The notes below the pieces were generated by a model. That model did not search any database, was not told the origin of the DNA, and saw only the letters and a program-made list of their open reading frames with translations. A stretch of DNA of 64,000 nt from Pollenia angustigena (taxonomy: Eukaryota > Arthropoda > Insecta > Diptera > Polleniidae): positions 110,197,802 to 110,261,801 of the forward strand of contig OV884058.1 in NCBI GenBank assembly GCA_930367215.1, written 5' to 3'. Positions 34,601 through 46,034 of the stretch are shown here, piece after piece (position 1 is the stretch's first letter; each line of letters opens with the position of its first letter). The translations under genes were made by a program, and so were the position numbers.

Positions 34601-36404
34601 TCCTCTAGAGTCTAGACAATCGGGCATGTGCTAGAAATCGAAATGAATTGGAATTGAAATCGAACGAAATATTGATTTCTATTATTTAAAAAATGACTGT
34701 AGTTTTTCTTGTTTTAAGGGTTGTTCCTCTAAAGATAATTGGTATATAAAGTATCAGCTGTTAAGATGGTCATATTTTTATAAACTTTCATTACAAACTC
34801 TTTTTCCAATTTGGTTCGATTTTAAATCCACTTCATAGCCTGAATGCTTTGAGTTCATTATTGCATATTTACCTTATTCACTGCACAACAATTACAAAAA
34901 TTTGTTCATTGTTTTTATTTGTGAAGATTTGTTAATGCATTCGTTTAAGTGTTGTTTGAAAACACTGCGTTTATGAGCTCAGCCTAAATATCACAAATAA
35001 CCTCCCGATCTCGAATAAAAAACAATAAGAAAAAAGAAGATACATAAATAAAAAACGATAAAATAGCTTGTTTCACAAACTATACTAAATTGATGACACA
35101 TTGCTTAAAAGAATCAGCAATGTGGAATGTGTATTTTTTTTTTAAATTAACGATTTGAGTGACAACAAAATTTGCTTTTTTCTTTAACTAACTGATCCTT
35201 TCTTTAAAAAACGGCCTTATAAAAAAACTGTAACTTTGCAAGATCTTAGTGACCAACAAATTAAGAAACTTACTGTTTACTTAGCCAGGCATAATGTTCA
35301 AATACTAAATCCTTATAGCCCACACGATTTTTATACTTTTCAATGTGGCTGATGAAATGATTGATAGAATCTCTGGGTACTTTTAATTTAAACATTAAGC
35401 GACATATTTTGTAATTCAGGAAGCCGGCAACGGTTTTAATTTCCAAACAGTTGGTATCATTAATACGTATCTCATCCAAAGTTGTATAAGACTGGGTATA
35501 ATGCCTGAAATATATTCATAGATAAAAATAAATGAATTCGAAAATATAAAATAAATTACTTTAATGCCGTGCTAAAATCTTGACGCATTTCTGCAACAAA
35601 GCCCAATTTAAATTGATGCCTTATCTTTAATGTAGTGTGAGCAGCTGTTAGTTGATCTCTATGGGAGCGTATACGTTTGGACATAAGTGTGTAATAAGAT
35701 TGAGCCATATCTAGGAAAGCAGATTCCAAACGTAGGGCATAACCTGTTATAAAAAAAAACTTATTAAGAGTTTTTTTTAACATTAAAATGACTCACCCAT
35801 TAAATGTTCCGTATGCGGCAACAAAAATAACATTTTACTATTAAGGCCACAGGCCGATGTCAAACTGGCAGCCCTTTCAGAAGCCAACATATCTTCGCCG
35901 GGCGGTAATGGTGCCGCTTCCTGCTGCAAAACTAAACAAATGCGAGTATTACGTTCTTGTAAAGAGTTTTTAAGTGATTGTATAGTAGCGGCACATTGCA
36001 TTTGTTTTTCAGTCCAGTTGGCTTCATTCCATTCCATGTCTTGAAATAAAACCACCACAGCCGGTAATACATGTAAATGTTTTAGCATCCAGTTGCGTTT
36101 TAAAATGCCTTTAGGATGATACCATTCGTAGGAATTTCTCTTTGGTTTGGCCACTGGAAAGTCATAGTTATTAGGTAGGAGTTTAAATTGTACCGCAGCT
36201 CTACAACAAAAGAATATTTAATTAAAATCCACTTCCCAACAACTGCAAATCGCAACAATACCTATCCGCTTTACGATTATTGCTAAACGCGTCCCATATT
36301 GATTTGTGTACCGCATTACGGTTGACATCCAAACCACAGAAACCAATCAAGGGCTGGGGCGCTACCAATAGCTCGGAGGGCAAAGCTGTAGATTCTATAT
36401 TCAT
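28622..36404 (-). CDS. TRAPPC11: TRAPPC11 (gryzun), exons 1-11; 3' end not found
   Basis: TRAPPC11 is a subunit of the TRAPP III complex, acting in ER-to-Golgi traffic and autophagy. Exons (minus): 36262-36404, 35797-36200, 35560-35743, 35274-35504, 34073-34212, 33838-34007, 33585-33718, 33316-33523, 29503-29693, 29016-29432 and 28622-28773. All have GT-AG borders and every phase agrees, giving 2374 bases (about 791 residues). Recognised words are GLDVNRNAVHKSIWDAF, SYEWYHPKGILK, PLPPGEDMLASERAA, RHQFKLGF and FLNYKICRL, all in the order of human TRAPPC11. Exons 2-7 cover the Foie-gras region and exons 9-11 the start of the Gryzun domain. Exon 10 uses donor GTAGGT, chosen because the next frame then reads into FHLVTQ. 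The last exon ends in a perfect donor (GTAAGTG), yet the remaining third of the protein was not seen at lower coordinates. Intron 8 (3.8 kb) holds transposon debris. The ATG at 36404 matches the family's N-terminus. Confidence 0.92.
30620..32200 (-). pseudogene. Decayed Tc1-like transposase inside a TRAPPC11 intron
   Basis: On the minus strand the N-terminal part reads NNERFMLRKLKVNEGLSAPK (32123-31923 region). Next comes TVKHSRGSVW...CISASG..KLTFV near 31770-31680, then a C-terminal block (NFFQYYKKYG region) near 30790-30700. These are in the order of a Tc1 transposase (helix-turn-helix, DDE region, C-terminal tail). Several stops and frameshifts are present, and a MITE (31292-31503) is inserted. 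The element's terminus resembles that of the foldback at 10393-10600. Confidence 0.6.
31292..31503. mobile_element. Short TIR element (212 bp) inserted in the Tc1 remnant
   Basis: GGGGTCTAATCACCGCAT at the left is the near-perfect complement of ATGCGGTGATTAGTCCCC at the right. Inside are many TATCGA/TCGATA words. No coding capacity. Confidence 0.6.
32664..32886 (-). repeat. Dispersed repeat R, partial copy in a TRAPPC11 intron
   Basis: Matches 22480-22735 with deletions, same orientation; the GATCTGGCCTAAGCAACCAG block is intact. Confidence 0.6.
33058..33282. repeat. Foldback repeat with 75-bp arms
   Basis: 33058-33132 and 33208-33282 are inverted copies, sharing TTAGGCTTAAGTTCAT and its complement, separated by about 75 bases. 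It lies at the end of TRAPPC11 intron 8, close upstream (in genome coordinates) of exon 8. Confidence 0.55.
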
Positions 36405-38000
36405 ATTTTACATAAACAAATTTCCTTAAACTTTCTGTCCAAACTTCTTACAAAATCGTTGTCTACGCTAATTGTAGCTTTTATTTTTGGAATCCTAACT
36501 ACAACAATAAACAAACACCTTTAAAATTGTACAATATCAAATACAACAGCAACTGAGCAGCAGCGATAAAATTATGTTGACAAGTGTATGATGACAACGG
36601 CACAGCCTTCAATTGTCGAAGAAAAAAACCAATAATATTTCTTGGTTTTTCCTTCACTTAATTTAACAAATATTTTCACAATTTCATTTAACAGGCGTTT
36701 TTATTCAATAAATTATTAAATTATCAAATAAAAATTTATTAAATGTTTTGAATTTATATATTATTTAAAGAAACACAACTTTTTTTTCGTTTTGCGATGC
36801 GAGTGACGTCTAAATTTTTTTGTTTTAGAATTCTGACAGATAAAATTGCAGTCAGCTGTTTAATTAAAACAGCCGAAAAAGAAATAAAGTAAAATTGAGA
36901 AAAGTTGGTGTTGCCGTTGGGGCGTTTTTTGTTTTATATAGAAATTTAAACATAAAAGTTCTTTGCCCAGTGGTGAAAAAGTGCCTTGTGAAAAAATGCC
37001 CAAATCAGTTGCGAAGACATTTGCTGTGCAATTTACTTCATTGCTAACCAAAGGATAGCTAAAGTATGCTTTGTAATAGAAATATACAAACAAACACATT
37101 CTGATAGTGCATAGAAAATATATTCCTGAAAAATATAAATGGAATGGGCCTATTAAAATATGAAGCATTTATGGATTGTAATTTGACTTAGAACACACAT
37201 TTGAATTAATATGAAAATTTATACTAAAAATGTTACTCACCATGAGAATTAAATTCCCTGATCCTATTTCTTAAAAGTTAATTTTTACAACAGTTTTGCA
37301 AATAAATCTCAATTAAAGATAGTTGTGTTCATTCTATTGCGGCTTTTATGCAGAGAGTATGCAAAAAGGGAATCTTTAAATGAAATAGACAGAAAATGCA
37401 CAATATCTTCCGTATCGTGTCATCTCTGCTTGCACTAAATGCCACTCGTAAGCTGCTCTGGTCGGGGAAGTAGCTCGTCCTCGTTGTCATTATTTTTTAA
37501 GGTCAATCAGGTCGTTCTTGTTAGTCTAGCTTTATCACGCTTTACGTTTTACAGAATAATCAAGGTACATTTGCACAAGGTAGAGGCACTCGGAATATAT
37601 GAAGCTGTCCATTTTTTGTGTGTGTATTTGACATATTGAAGACATGGATTTGGTGATTCTTTATTTTTGCATTGATGCCTTTAATTCTTTGAATATATCA
37701 AATTTCAGATTTCTCATACAACAAGATATAAAATCTAATGATATACGGGGTTGACAGCATTTCATTTAGTCTGGGTCAGAGTTTATGGGTGAGATAGGAG
37801 AGAAGAAAATCATGTCCTCTTTCCCTCTAACCAATAAACTCAGACTTTCGGAAGGAAAACTTTTGTAGTGTGTACCCGACTGATTTCCGAAATTAAGAAA
37901 GTCTGAAATATGTATTGCGAGTTGAAAACTAAACAAAGAACCGACCTTTTTAAAATTTAAATTTATATAAGTCCAAAATCAAAAACAGACTACATCTGTA
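36405..38000. other. Upstream region of TRAPPC11 and intergenic DNA
   Basis: The TRAPPC11 promoter should lie just above 36404, but no TATA box or other clear core element was recognised. No further gene was seen. Confidence 0.3.
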
Positions 38001-38244
38001 GCCGTATTCTGTAACTCGCTAAGCTAAAGCTAAATCTCGATCGCTAAAATGCCTTAGAGAATACAAAATGTAAAAATTTTAGCGATGACATTAAAAGCTA
38101 AAATTTCGGCGAATTAAATTTTTATGGCATTGCGAAATTTAGCAATGCACGTTACAGAATTGCATTCTTAGCCAAAAATTGCTAAATCAACTTTATAGAT
38201 TTTTAGCGATAGAGATTTAGCTTTAGCGTGTTACAGAATACGGC
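38001..38244. mobile_element. MITE (244 bp)
   Basis: The ends are inverted repeats GCCGTATTCTGTAAC and GTTACAGAATACGGC, continuing inward with AGCTAAATCTC/GAGATTTAGC and GATCGCTAAAA-like sequence. It lies 28 bases before the target duplication of the large gypsy-type element. Confidence 0.6.
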
Positions 38245-38276
38245 TGCTGAACTCCGTTAATTAGATTCTGCACTTT

Positions 38277-40227
38277 TGTCGTGTGTACCCTTTAGAGGGT
38301 TAATGGAAGTTAAGGTTGGCAACGCCGAAAATAGATAGAAAGAGAGAAAGGTAGGGTAATGAAGAGACGAAGCAAAAATTGTAGCAAGAAGAGGAAAAGT
38401 AAACAAATAAATACACAAGCAAACAAACCGAATAAAAACTAAATTGCTGAAAGTTTGTTGCTTGGAAAATTGTATTGGACGACATTTTGCTCGACCGAGG
38501 TTTCTTGGTCGCCAAAGACCAAAATGTCGGCCCTTTTTCTGCTTTTTCGGAGGTCAAGAAATGATGTGGTAAGTGGTGGCTGGAAAAAAAAGGTTTTGAA
38601 AGAAAATAAAAATTTGAAAGAAAAGTGCTAGTAAAAACTACTTGAAAGGAAAAAAAAGTTGTGTGTGAAAAGTTTGTTAATTGCCAATAAACATAATAAA
38701 ATTTCATTAAAAAGACAACAAGTCAAAAGAAAAAAAACAAAGAAATTTATTTAACATTTAACGAATTCAAAGAAAATAGCATCAGATGATTGCGATTAAA
38801 ACATGAAAAATTCTATAACTTAAACATAAAAAATTGCAAAAAGAATTTAAAATCTTAAAGTAAAAAAAAGAAAGGTTAGAAAAGTAAAACCTAAAGGGTA
38901 AACAAACATTTTGCAAAATCATAAAGCTTAAAACTATAATTGATAAAATCTGTAAAACAGAAAAGAAGAGCTTTTAAAATTCAACTTAAAACTAAAAATA
39001 TAAATAACAGCCACCACCTCATCGCCGCCACATCCATCGTGGGAACAGGAATCGTCCAGCCCAACATCACCGTTCCAGAGGTCAGGTATTCTGCCATTTG
39101 TGTTGACTCGGCCTTATACGACGGACAACTAAACGGACGATTTATAAAAAAATATATATATTGGTTTTTTTAATAGGGAAAACAGATTTTGCAGTTGTTA
39201 CCTTTCGAATCAGTCCCTGGTTGCGTATTGGCCCAGGTGCGCGTCGAATTTAGGGTTTGAGCTCAGGCCTGTTAGTCGTCTTAGGGTTATTGCCCAGGAG
39301 GTAATGGGTGTTTTCCTTATCCTGTGGGAAATAAACTTTTATATGTATTGTTTTTTTTGTTGAAATAGGACCTTACTTACCCCGTACAGCAACATTTAGT
39401 TAGGACGCTTGACGGACCGACGGCAGTCCCTGTCATCCAGCTTCGCCTGGAAAATAATAAAAATATCAATTAAACTTTTTTTGTTTGTTTTCTGGCCAAT
39501 TAATTTTTGTTATAAATTAAAGTTTTTTGCTTAAACTAAATTTTCATTGACTTGGAAAATAATAAAATTTATTTTTGGTTGATAAGCTTTTATATTTCTT
39601 TTTTATATATATAAATCATTTTATTTTCCACTTTTAATATACATATGATACAGAATGTCTTTAAGCATTAAAATTTTTCAATAAAACGTTTACAATGTTT
39701 ATAATGAATTTGAAAATAAAATTTTAAATGCGTTTTGATTTTAAAAATAATGAGTAGCTAAACTCATTAGGGTGAAGCAAATAGGAGGGTGATGGTAAGG
39801 TGAATGGTAGACTTTGGGATGATCAAATTTCTTTTCAGGTCATCACGGTGAAGTCCGAATGGATTTCAGGTGGGAGGGCAGAAGTTGGCAAAACACCAGC
39901 CAACTCAACTCCTAGGTGAAAGGTGCAACAGGTGAGTACACGGTGCAAAATGTATTTATAATGGCAATAGATTCGTTTTTTTTTTATTAATTGCGTTCAC
40001 TTTCGGGCTCCTTTTTTTTTATTAATCTTTGTTTTTGTCCCAAATTGGCTGGCATGAATTTTTTTGTAGCGGCCAAGTGCCTGATTGGTTGGCAAGAACC
40101 ACCCCAATACGGCGAGCCCTAGCCGGACTTACGCCAGCATGCCAGCGCCGCCAACAATCTGGCCACACCTGACCCTATGGTTTTCTTCCGTGTTTTTTTT
40201 TATAAAACACCAGCTGCTACTGCTACA
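38277..40227 (+). repeat. 5' LTR of the gypsy-type element
   Basis: Length 1951 bp, same as the 3' copy. Antisense ORFs and a 77-codon sense ORF (38940-39173) occur identically in both LTRs and show no recognised domain. A GC-rich island (about 39010-39150) stands out in otherwise AT-rich DNA. Sense-strand splice-like sites are seen (acceptor TTCTTTTCAG at 39838, donor CAACAG/GTGAGT at 39931), as are antisense exon-like blocks (39381-39446 and 39202-39321). Confidence 0.93.
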
Positions 40228-40231
40228 AAAA

Positions 40232-40249
40232 TGGCGCCCAACGTGGGGC
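40232..40249 (+). other. Primer binding site, tRNA-Lys type
   Basis: TGGCGCCCAACGTGGGGC begins four bases after the 5' LTR. It is complementary to the 3' end of tRNA-Lys of the CUU type, the primer used by several retroviruses and gypsy-group elements. Confidence 0.8.
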
Positions 40250-41303
40250 CCGAAAGTGAACAAATCTAGTAGGTTGTCTAGGCAGATCCTTTGCCTATGG
40301 CTGATGTAGGTCCCGGTTGAGTCATTGAAGAGTCCTCAACGCGTTGTGACGTCGGTTTACGGGCGATGCAATCTGTTTAGAATAAAGAGTTTTTAAAGTA
40401 GAATTTAAAGCAATAGTTTTTTTATATATGAGTAGCTTACCTTTGACTGTATGTCCCGAAAAATAGGGCTTTTTAGTTTTTTTTGCGTTGCGACGGCCAA
40501 AGTCGTTGTTTTTATATGAAAGTTTAAATCCTCGGTTTCTGTTTTAGTGTAGGCTGATTTGTTAGTGGCTAGATAGGCTTTCAAATTTCATTGCTACGTT
40601 TAAAGCATAAATCAGGGTTTCCATCCAAGTTTTTTTTCTTTTAATAGCCAAAATTTAGTTTCGGTTTTTTTTTAAATACAGCAAATAAATAATGGAATTC
40701 GTTTCCATTCGACCGTTATGAGCGGGATTGTAGTGATTAGTCCTAGGTAGTTATTGTCTTTAGGGCAGGGGCCTAGTTGCTCACGGCAAATTTCGTTTGT
40801 GGTCCTCATGAAACTAAACAGTTTTTCTTTTATTGTTTTTGCACCAGTGTACAAAAAAAAATGTTTATATATATGTAAATATATTTATTCACCTGAAAAT
40901 GAAAAAAAATTACAATTAGATGTTTGCACCAAATGTTTTAATTAAATTTAAAACTTACCTTGAGAGTCTGCAGTTTACTTCGTTTATCCTTACCATCACC
41001 TGAAAAACCTATTGTAACCCGATACGTTTTGATTTTATTTTTTTTTTTTTTTTTATCAATTATTATTTATTTTGATTACTTTGCGTAAATTTATTTTACA
41101 GCAATCATATAATTTGTTTTTTTTACAACCTACGGGGGAAATCATAGTTTTTTTATTTTTTTTTTTTTTTTGTTGTATTTTTATTTTTTGATTTTGAACC
41201 AAAACTGAAATAAAAAGGTTCAACTTTTAGAAGGTGTTTTTTTTTTAAAGTTTTGGAAGCTTGTGTTTTTTTTTTAAATTTCTAAATCTATCTAGAAATA
41301 GAT

Positions 41304-42929
41304 ATGGTTTTAACACGTTCTGTCAGAGGTCGATTAGAATCTGAGAATATAATCACCGAATCTGGTTTTAATATGGATGGCATACCTCGTTCTACAGTGG
41401 AGACAATTGTGTCTACAGCTGCACCAGTTTTTTCTGCACCAGCTGCAGCAACCATTAGCACGACCATGGCAACAATTACGCCGGCTGTACAGCAGTTTAT
41501 GTCATTGGCGCATGATCGTACTGGTTTTTCCCATGAGTCGCATATATCGAACACGACCATAACATCCCCTGAGTATAGCAGTGTTACCGCCAGGAACGTA
41601 AGGCAGGAGTTTAGGCAGGGCGCAACTGCTGCTCCAGCTCACCAACCAGCCAGTAATGTAGGCTCAGCTGAGGAGGTAGTACGCTCAATACAGGGTGAGT
41701 TTACAAGAAAGATGCAGGAATTGCAGCAACAGATGCAACAACAAATTTCCCGCGCACTTGAGCGTGTATCTGCAAGTCAGGTAAACCCCACAGGGGTTAC
41801 CCAGCCTTTGCCAATACAGCACATGGGAGTTATAAATTCTCCACCGCAGTTTTCACGTGCTCCGCAACCACCTAGGAGGCAAGAGAATGTATTAGTAAAT
41901 AATGTTTCACAGCAGCAGCAACCACAAAACTACTTACCTCAACAAAATTTTCAGCCACCATATAATTTTCAGGCATCACCAGTGAATGCAGCTTGTGCCC
42001 AGCAACAGCACCCAGTGGGTCCGCCAGCAGCACCTGTATTTGCAACTCATTCGCACGCACCTGTTTTTGGCGTTCATTCGTCACCAGTGCCAAGTATGCC
42101 GCCAGAGTTTGGTTTTGCGCCTCGTAAAATCGACTTGTCGAAGTGGGGTATAAAATTTGATGGTACCACTAAGTCGATGAGTGCGGAAGATTTTATCTTC
42201 AGAGTTGATGTCCTTAGGCAAGACTATAGCTGCTCGTTCAACGATATACGACGCAGTTTTCATTTGTTGTTGGAAGGTCAAGCCCTAGATTGGTACTGGA
42301 ACGTGCGCAAACTAACACCAATTCAGTCCTGGGAGGACTTAGAAAGAGCGTTTTTGACCCAGTACAGGCGGTATGAAAATGAATTTCAGCTGCAAAAGAA
42401 AATTATGGATCGACGTCAACTGCCGCAAGAGTCATTTGAAGACTTTTATAATGCAGTGATGAGGCTAAGAAACCAGCAGAGGTCGCCGTATACAGAGACG
42501 GATCTCATTGAAATAATGAAGGCAAATTTAAAGCCATCGCTTTCGCACCTTTTGTTTGCCGTAAAAATTAATAATTTGAATGATTTTTGTCAACAGGCCA
42601 AAAGGGCGGAACATTTAGTTTCCAGCCAAAGGCAGCCGTTTCAACCCCGGCCATTCTCTACTCAGCGCGTTCACGAGCTTGATTATGAGGAAGAGGAGCT
42701 ACCTGTAGCAAACGTAGAGGTCGATGCCATAACCCCAAATAGCCGTTACACTTGCTGGAACTGCAAGCAAGTGGGCCATAGTTTTATGGACTGTCCGTCG
42801 CCTACGCGTAGAATTTTTTGTTTTAGATGTGGCCGTGACAATGTAGTAACACCTAAATGTCCTAAATGCCAGGGAAACCTGCAGCTGAACAAGCCTCACA
42901 CTGGGGAGACTCGTTCAACGCAAACCTAA
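41304..42929 (+). CDS. gag: Gag protein of the gypsy-type element
   Basis: This 541-residue nucleocapsid/capsid precursor packages the element's RNA in cytoplasmic particles. The N-terminal 270 residues are Ala/Thr/Gln/Pro-rich, with glutamine runs near residues 130-150 and 195-225. The central capsid-like region (about 270-430) includes EDFIFRVDVLRQDYS, LDWYWNV and WEDLERAFLTQYR, typical of retrotransposon gag domains. The C-terminus has a CCHC knuckle (CWNCKQVGHSFMDC) and a second cysteine set (CFRC...CPKC). The last 19 codons overlap pol in another frame, with a slippery heptamer at 42872-42878. The frame is intact, consistent with a young element. Confidence 0.9.
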   Translation: MVLTRSVRGRLESENIITESGFNMDGIPRSTVETIVSTAAPVFSAPAAATISTTMATITPAVQQFMSLAHDRTGFSHESHISNTTITSPEYSSVTARNVRQEFRQGATAAPAHQPASNVGSAEEVVRSIQGEFTRKMQELQQQMQQQISRALERVSASQVNPTGVTQPLPIQHMGVINSPPQFSRAPQPPRRQENVLVNNVSQQQQPQNYLPQQNFQPPYNFQASPVNAACAQQQHPVGPPAAPVFATHSHAPVFGVHSSPVPSMPPEFGFAPRKIDLSKWGIKFDGTTKSMSAEDFIFRVDVLRQDYSCSFNDIRRSFHLLLEGQALDWYWNVRKLTPIQSWEDLERAFLTQYRRYENEFQLQKKIMDRRQLPQESFEDFYNAVMRLRNQQRSPYTETDLIEIMKANLKPSLSHLLFAVKINNLNDFCQQAKRAEHLVSSQRQPFQPRPFSTQRVHELDYEEEELPVANVEVDAITPNSRYTCWNCKQVGHSFMDCPSPTRRIFCFRCGRDNVVTPKCPKCQGNLQLNKPHTGETRSTQT

Positions 42930-45900
42930 GCCCAGCCATCAAGTTAAGTAGTAGCGTCGAATGTGGGAGCCCTGTAAAAATTTTAGTCAACACCACAAGG
43001 GAAAAAGTCGCTGATAAGGAGCCCACTGTTCGACCTTTAAAACCTTTTCATCAACGAGTTAGGGAGTATAATGAGGCAAAAGTCAGGATTTTTGGGCAGG
43101 TTTCGAGTAGAATCAAAAAGGCTAGGGAGAGGTACAAGATAAGGCGGAAAATTAGAAAAGAAATCATGGCAGCGACACTGTACGAGGGTGATGATTTTAG
43201 GTTATATGCCACGGTTGAGATAGGTGATAGTAAAATCACAGGTCTACTTGATAGCGGAGCCACGGTAACGTGCCTAGGGAAAGGGTGTGTTGAGTTTGTC
43301 CAGGGGACGGGATTACCAATTTCAAATTTCAATTCTTTTATAAAAACTGCTGATGGCAGTCCCCATAAAATAGTAGGGCGTATCAGGGCAAGGGTAAATT
43401 TTAATAAAATCAGCGAGGATATTGTCTTATATTTAGTCCCAACATTAAATAGACCACTTTTTCTAGGGGTGGATTTTATGAAAAAATTTAATTTATTTGC
43501 TAATGTCAGTAGCCTAACTACAAATGGCGTAAATTTGTGCGCAGAGTCTGAAAGTATAGAGGAGGGGGTAAAAACTCATATTTTAACACCGGAACAGCGT
43601 GAGACTTTAGAAAAAGTAGTAGCAAATTTTCCTTGCTATACTAAGCGCGGTCTTGGGCGGACTCCACTAGAAGTCCATATAATAGATACCCGCGACGCAA
43701 CTCCGGTGAAGGATAGACACTACCCGGTCTCGCCAGCTGTGCAAAAGTTAATGTACGCAGAGCTTGATAGGATGCTTGACCTTGGAGTCATTGAGCAAAG
43801 CGAGAGTCCTTGGAGCCATCCGGTTACTCTCGTCCGTAAGGGCGAGAAGAATCGGCTGTGCCTGGACGCTCGTAAGCTTAATGCCCTCACGGTCAAGGAC
43901 GCCTATCCTCTGCCGCACATTGAAGGTTTGCTCAGCCGGTTAGGAGACACGTATTTTATATCAAGCGTGGATTTAAAAGACGCATTCTGGCAGATACCAT
44001 TAGAAGTCGCCAGTAGAGAAAAGACTGCCTTCACGGTGCCTGGGAGACCACTTTACCATTTTACGGTAATGCCTTTTGGGTTGTGTAACGCAGCCCAAAG
44101 ACTTTGCCGTTTGATGGATAAGGTGATCCCTGGGGCACTTCGCGATAGAGTCTTTGTCTATCTGGATGATCTTCTAATAGTATCGCCAGATTTTCAAACT
44201 CACCTGGGGTTGCTTAAGCAGGTATCTGATTGTTTGGAATCAGCGGGGTTGACCATTAACGTCGCGAAGTCAAAGTTCTGCTTCAGGGAGTTAAGATACC
44301 TAGGGTATATAGTAGGAGGGGGAAAATTAAAGCCTGACCCCGAAAAGATAGAAACCATTTTAAAATATGCATACCCGAAAACAGCTAGGCAGGTTCGTAG
44401 TTTTATGGGAGCCACCGGCTGGTACCGGCGCTTCATCCCCGATTACGCTACCATATCAACGCCAATATTCAACACCCTTAAAAAGGGAAAATCATTTACC
44501 TTCCCCGATGACGCAAAAGAGGCCTTTGATAAGCTTAAAGTAGCCCTTACTACCAGTCCGGTGCTTGTACATCCTGATTTTCAAAAGCACTTTTATGTAC
44601 AATGTGATGCCTCGGATATAGGCATTGGAGCCGTTTTATTTCAGAAGGATGAGTCCGATGGTGAACACCCTATAGCGTTTTTCTCTCACAAATTGACACC
44701 AGCACAGAAAAATTATTCAGTGACAGAGAGAGAGTGTTTGGCAGTGGTTTTGGCTGTGAAGAAATTCAGGCCTTATATAGAGCTTATGCCTTTTACGGTC
44801 ATTACGGATCACAGCAGCCTAAAATGGCTGATGGCACACAAAGACCTTAGTGGTCGGCTTGCTCGATGGAGCCTGCACCTACAATCATTTTCGTTTGGCA
44901 TAGAACACAGGCCTGGTTCTAAAAACATAGTGCCCGATACGCTATCTAGGTATAACATGGAGGAAATATCTGCAAATATTAGCAATTTTATTGATATGGA
45001 CTCAGAACATTTTAAAAACCAAGATTACCTGGACTTAATTGCTCATGTCAACAAAAATGCGGATCAGCTGCCCGACATTAAAGTTGTGGACAATCTCGTG
45101 TATAAACGAACGGTACCTTATGATGGTAATCCCCTTAATGAGGATTTTTCGTGGAAACTGTGGATTCCTGCAAACCTAACAACAAAAATAATAGAAAATT
45201 GTCACAATCCGCCGCATTCGTCACACGGAGGACTAGGTAAGACGCTAAGTAGAGTCAAAGAATATTTTTATTGGCCAAATCAAAATTCACAAATTCGTTC
45301 GTTTATAGCCAACTGTCAAGTGTGTAAAGAAACAAAACCAGCAAATCAGACACTAAGGCCACCGATGGGCGCAGAGTCGCAAACTGAACGCCCATTTCAA
45401 CGAATATTTGTGGACTTTTTGGGGCCATACCCGCGTTCAAGAAATGGCAATAGTTTTATTTTCATAGTGCTCGATCACCTTACTAAATTTGTACTTCTTA
45501 AGGCCATGGCAAAAGCAAATTCTAAAAACGTTATAAAATTTTTAATTTCGGAAGTTTTTCACAAGTTTGGCACGCCCGAGACTATTGTATCGGATAACGG
45601 CAAGCAATTTATTTGCAAAGAATTCCAAGATATGGTGAAAAACTTTGGCATCGGTCACATGAAAACTGCCATATATTCACCGCAAGCCAACGCTTCAGAG
45701 CGTGTAAACCAAACTATTTTGGCCGCTATCAGATCATATCTACAAAATGACCATACCGAATGGGACAAATACTTGTCTGAAATTGAATTTTCAATACGTT
45801 CGTCTGTCCAAACATCAATTGGTGTAACACCATATTTTGCCCTATTCGGTATGAATATGATTTCACATGGCAGCGTGTATAAATTAGCCAGGAAATTACA

Positions 45901-46034
45901 AAGTCTAAGCGATCCTGAAATGAACGTTGTACCTAAGCAAATTAAACTTGACTTAATTAGAAAACAAATAAGGGAAAATCTACACAAGGCTTACATACGA
46001 AACGAGAAAAGCTACAATATGCGCTGTCGTCAAG
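42866..46034 (+). CDS. pol: Pol polyprotein of the gypsy-type element, 5' part, interrupted by the BEL/Pao insertion
   Basis: It encodes aspartic protease, reverse transcriptase, RNase H and integrase, probably made by -1 frameshifting from gag rather than from the ATG at 42866. Protease motif LLDSGATVTCLG is at about residue 129. RT has FVYLDDLLI near 431. RNase H starts at about 578 (QCDASDIGIGAVLF). The integrase zinc motif HNPPHSSH...CQVCKET lies near 780-825. The DDE acidic residues lie in VDFLGPY, VSDNGKQF and SERVNQ. The frame is open up to the insertion at 46035; the ORF's apparent stop at 46055-46057 lies in BEL LTR sequence. The remaining codons follow at 54141. Confidence 0.9.
42872..42878 (+). 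promoter_or_regulatory. -1 ribosomal frameshift slippery site (gag to pol)
   Basis: GGGAAAC lies in the gag frame as G GGA AAC, matching X XXY YYZ. It falls inside the 64-base gag/pol overlap, and slipping back one base enters the pol frame. The same heptamer is used at gag-pro junctions of some retroviruses. Confidence 0.75.

Noticed and set aside
38300..38707. 135-codon minus-strand ORF, repeated identically at 57855-58262
   Set aside because: Both copies lie in the LTRs. Low-complexity Phe/Ser-rich translation, no domain, and identity follows from LTR duplication.
40437..40470. A further antisense exon ending at the CAAAG/GTAAGC site near 40442
   Set aside because: The donor is good, but the nearest acceptor would give a 6-base exon, and no better acceptor was found.
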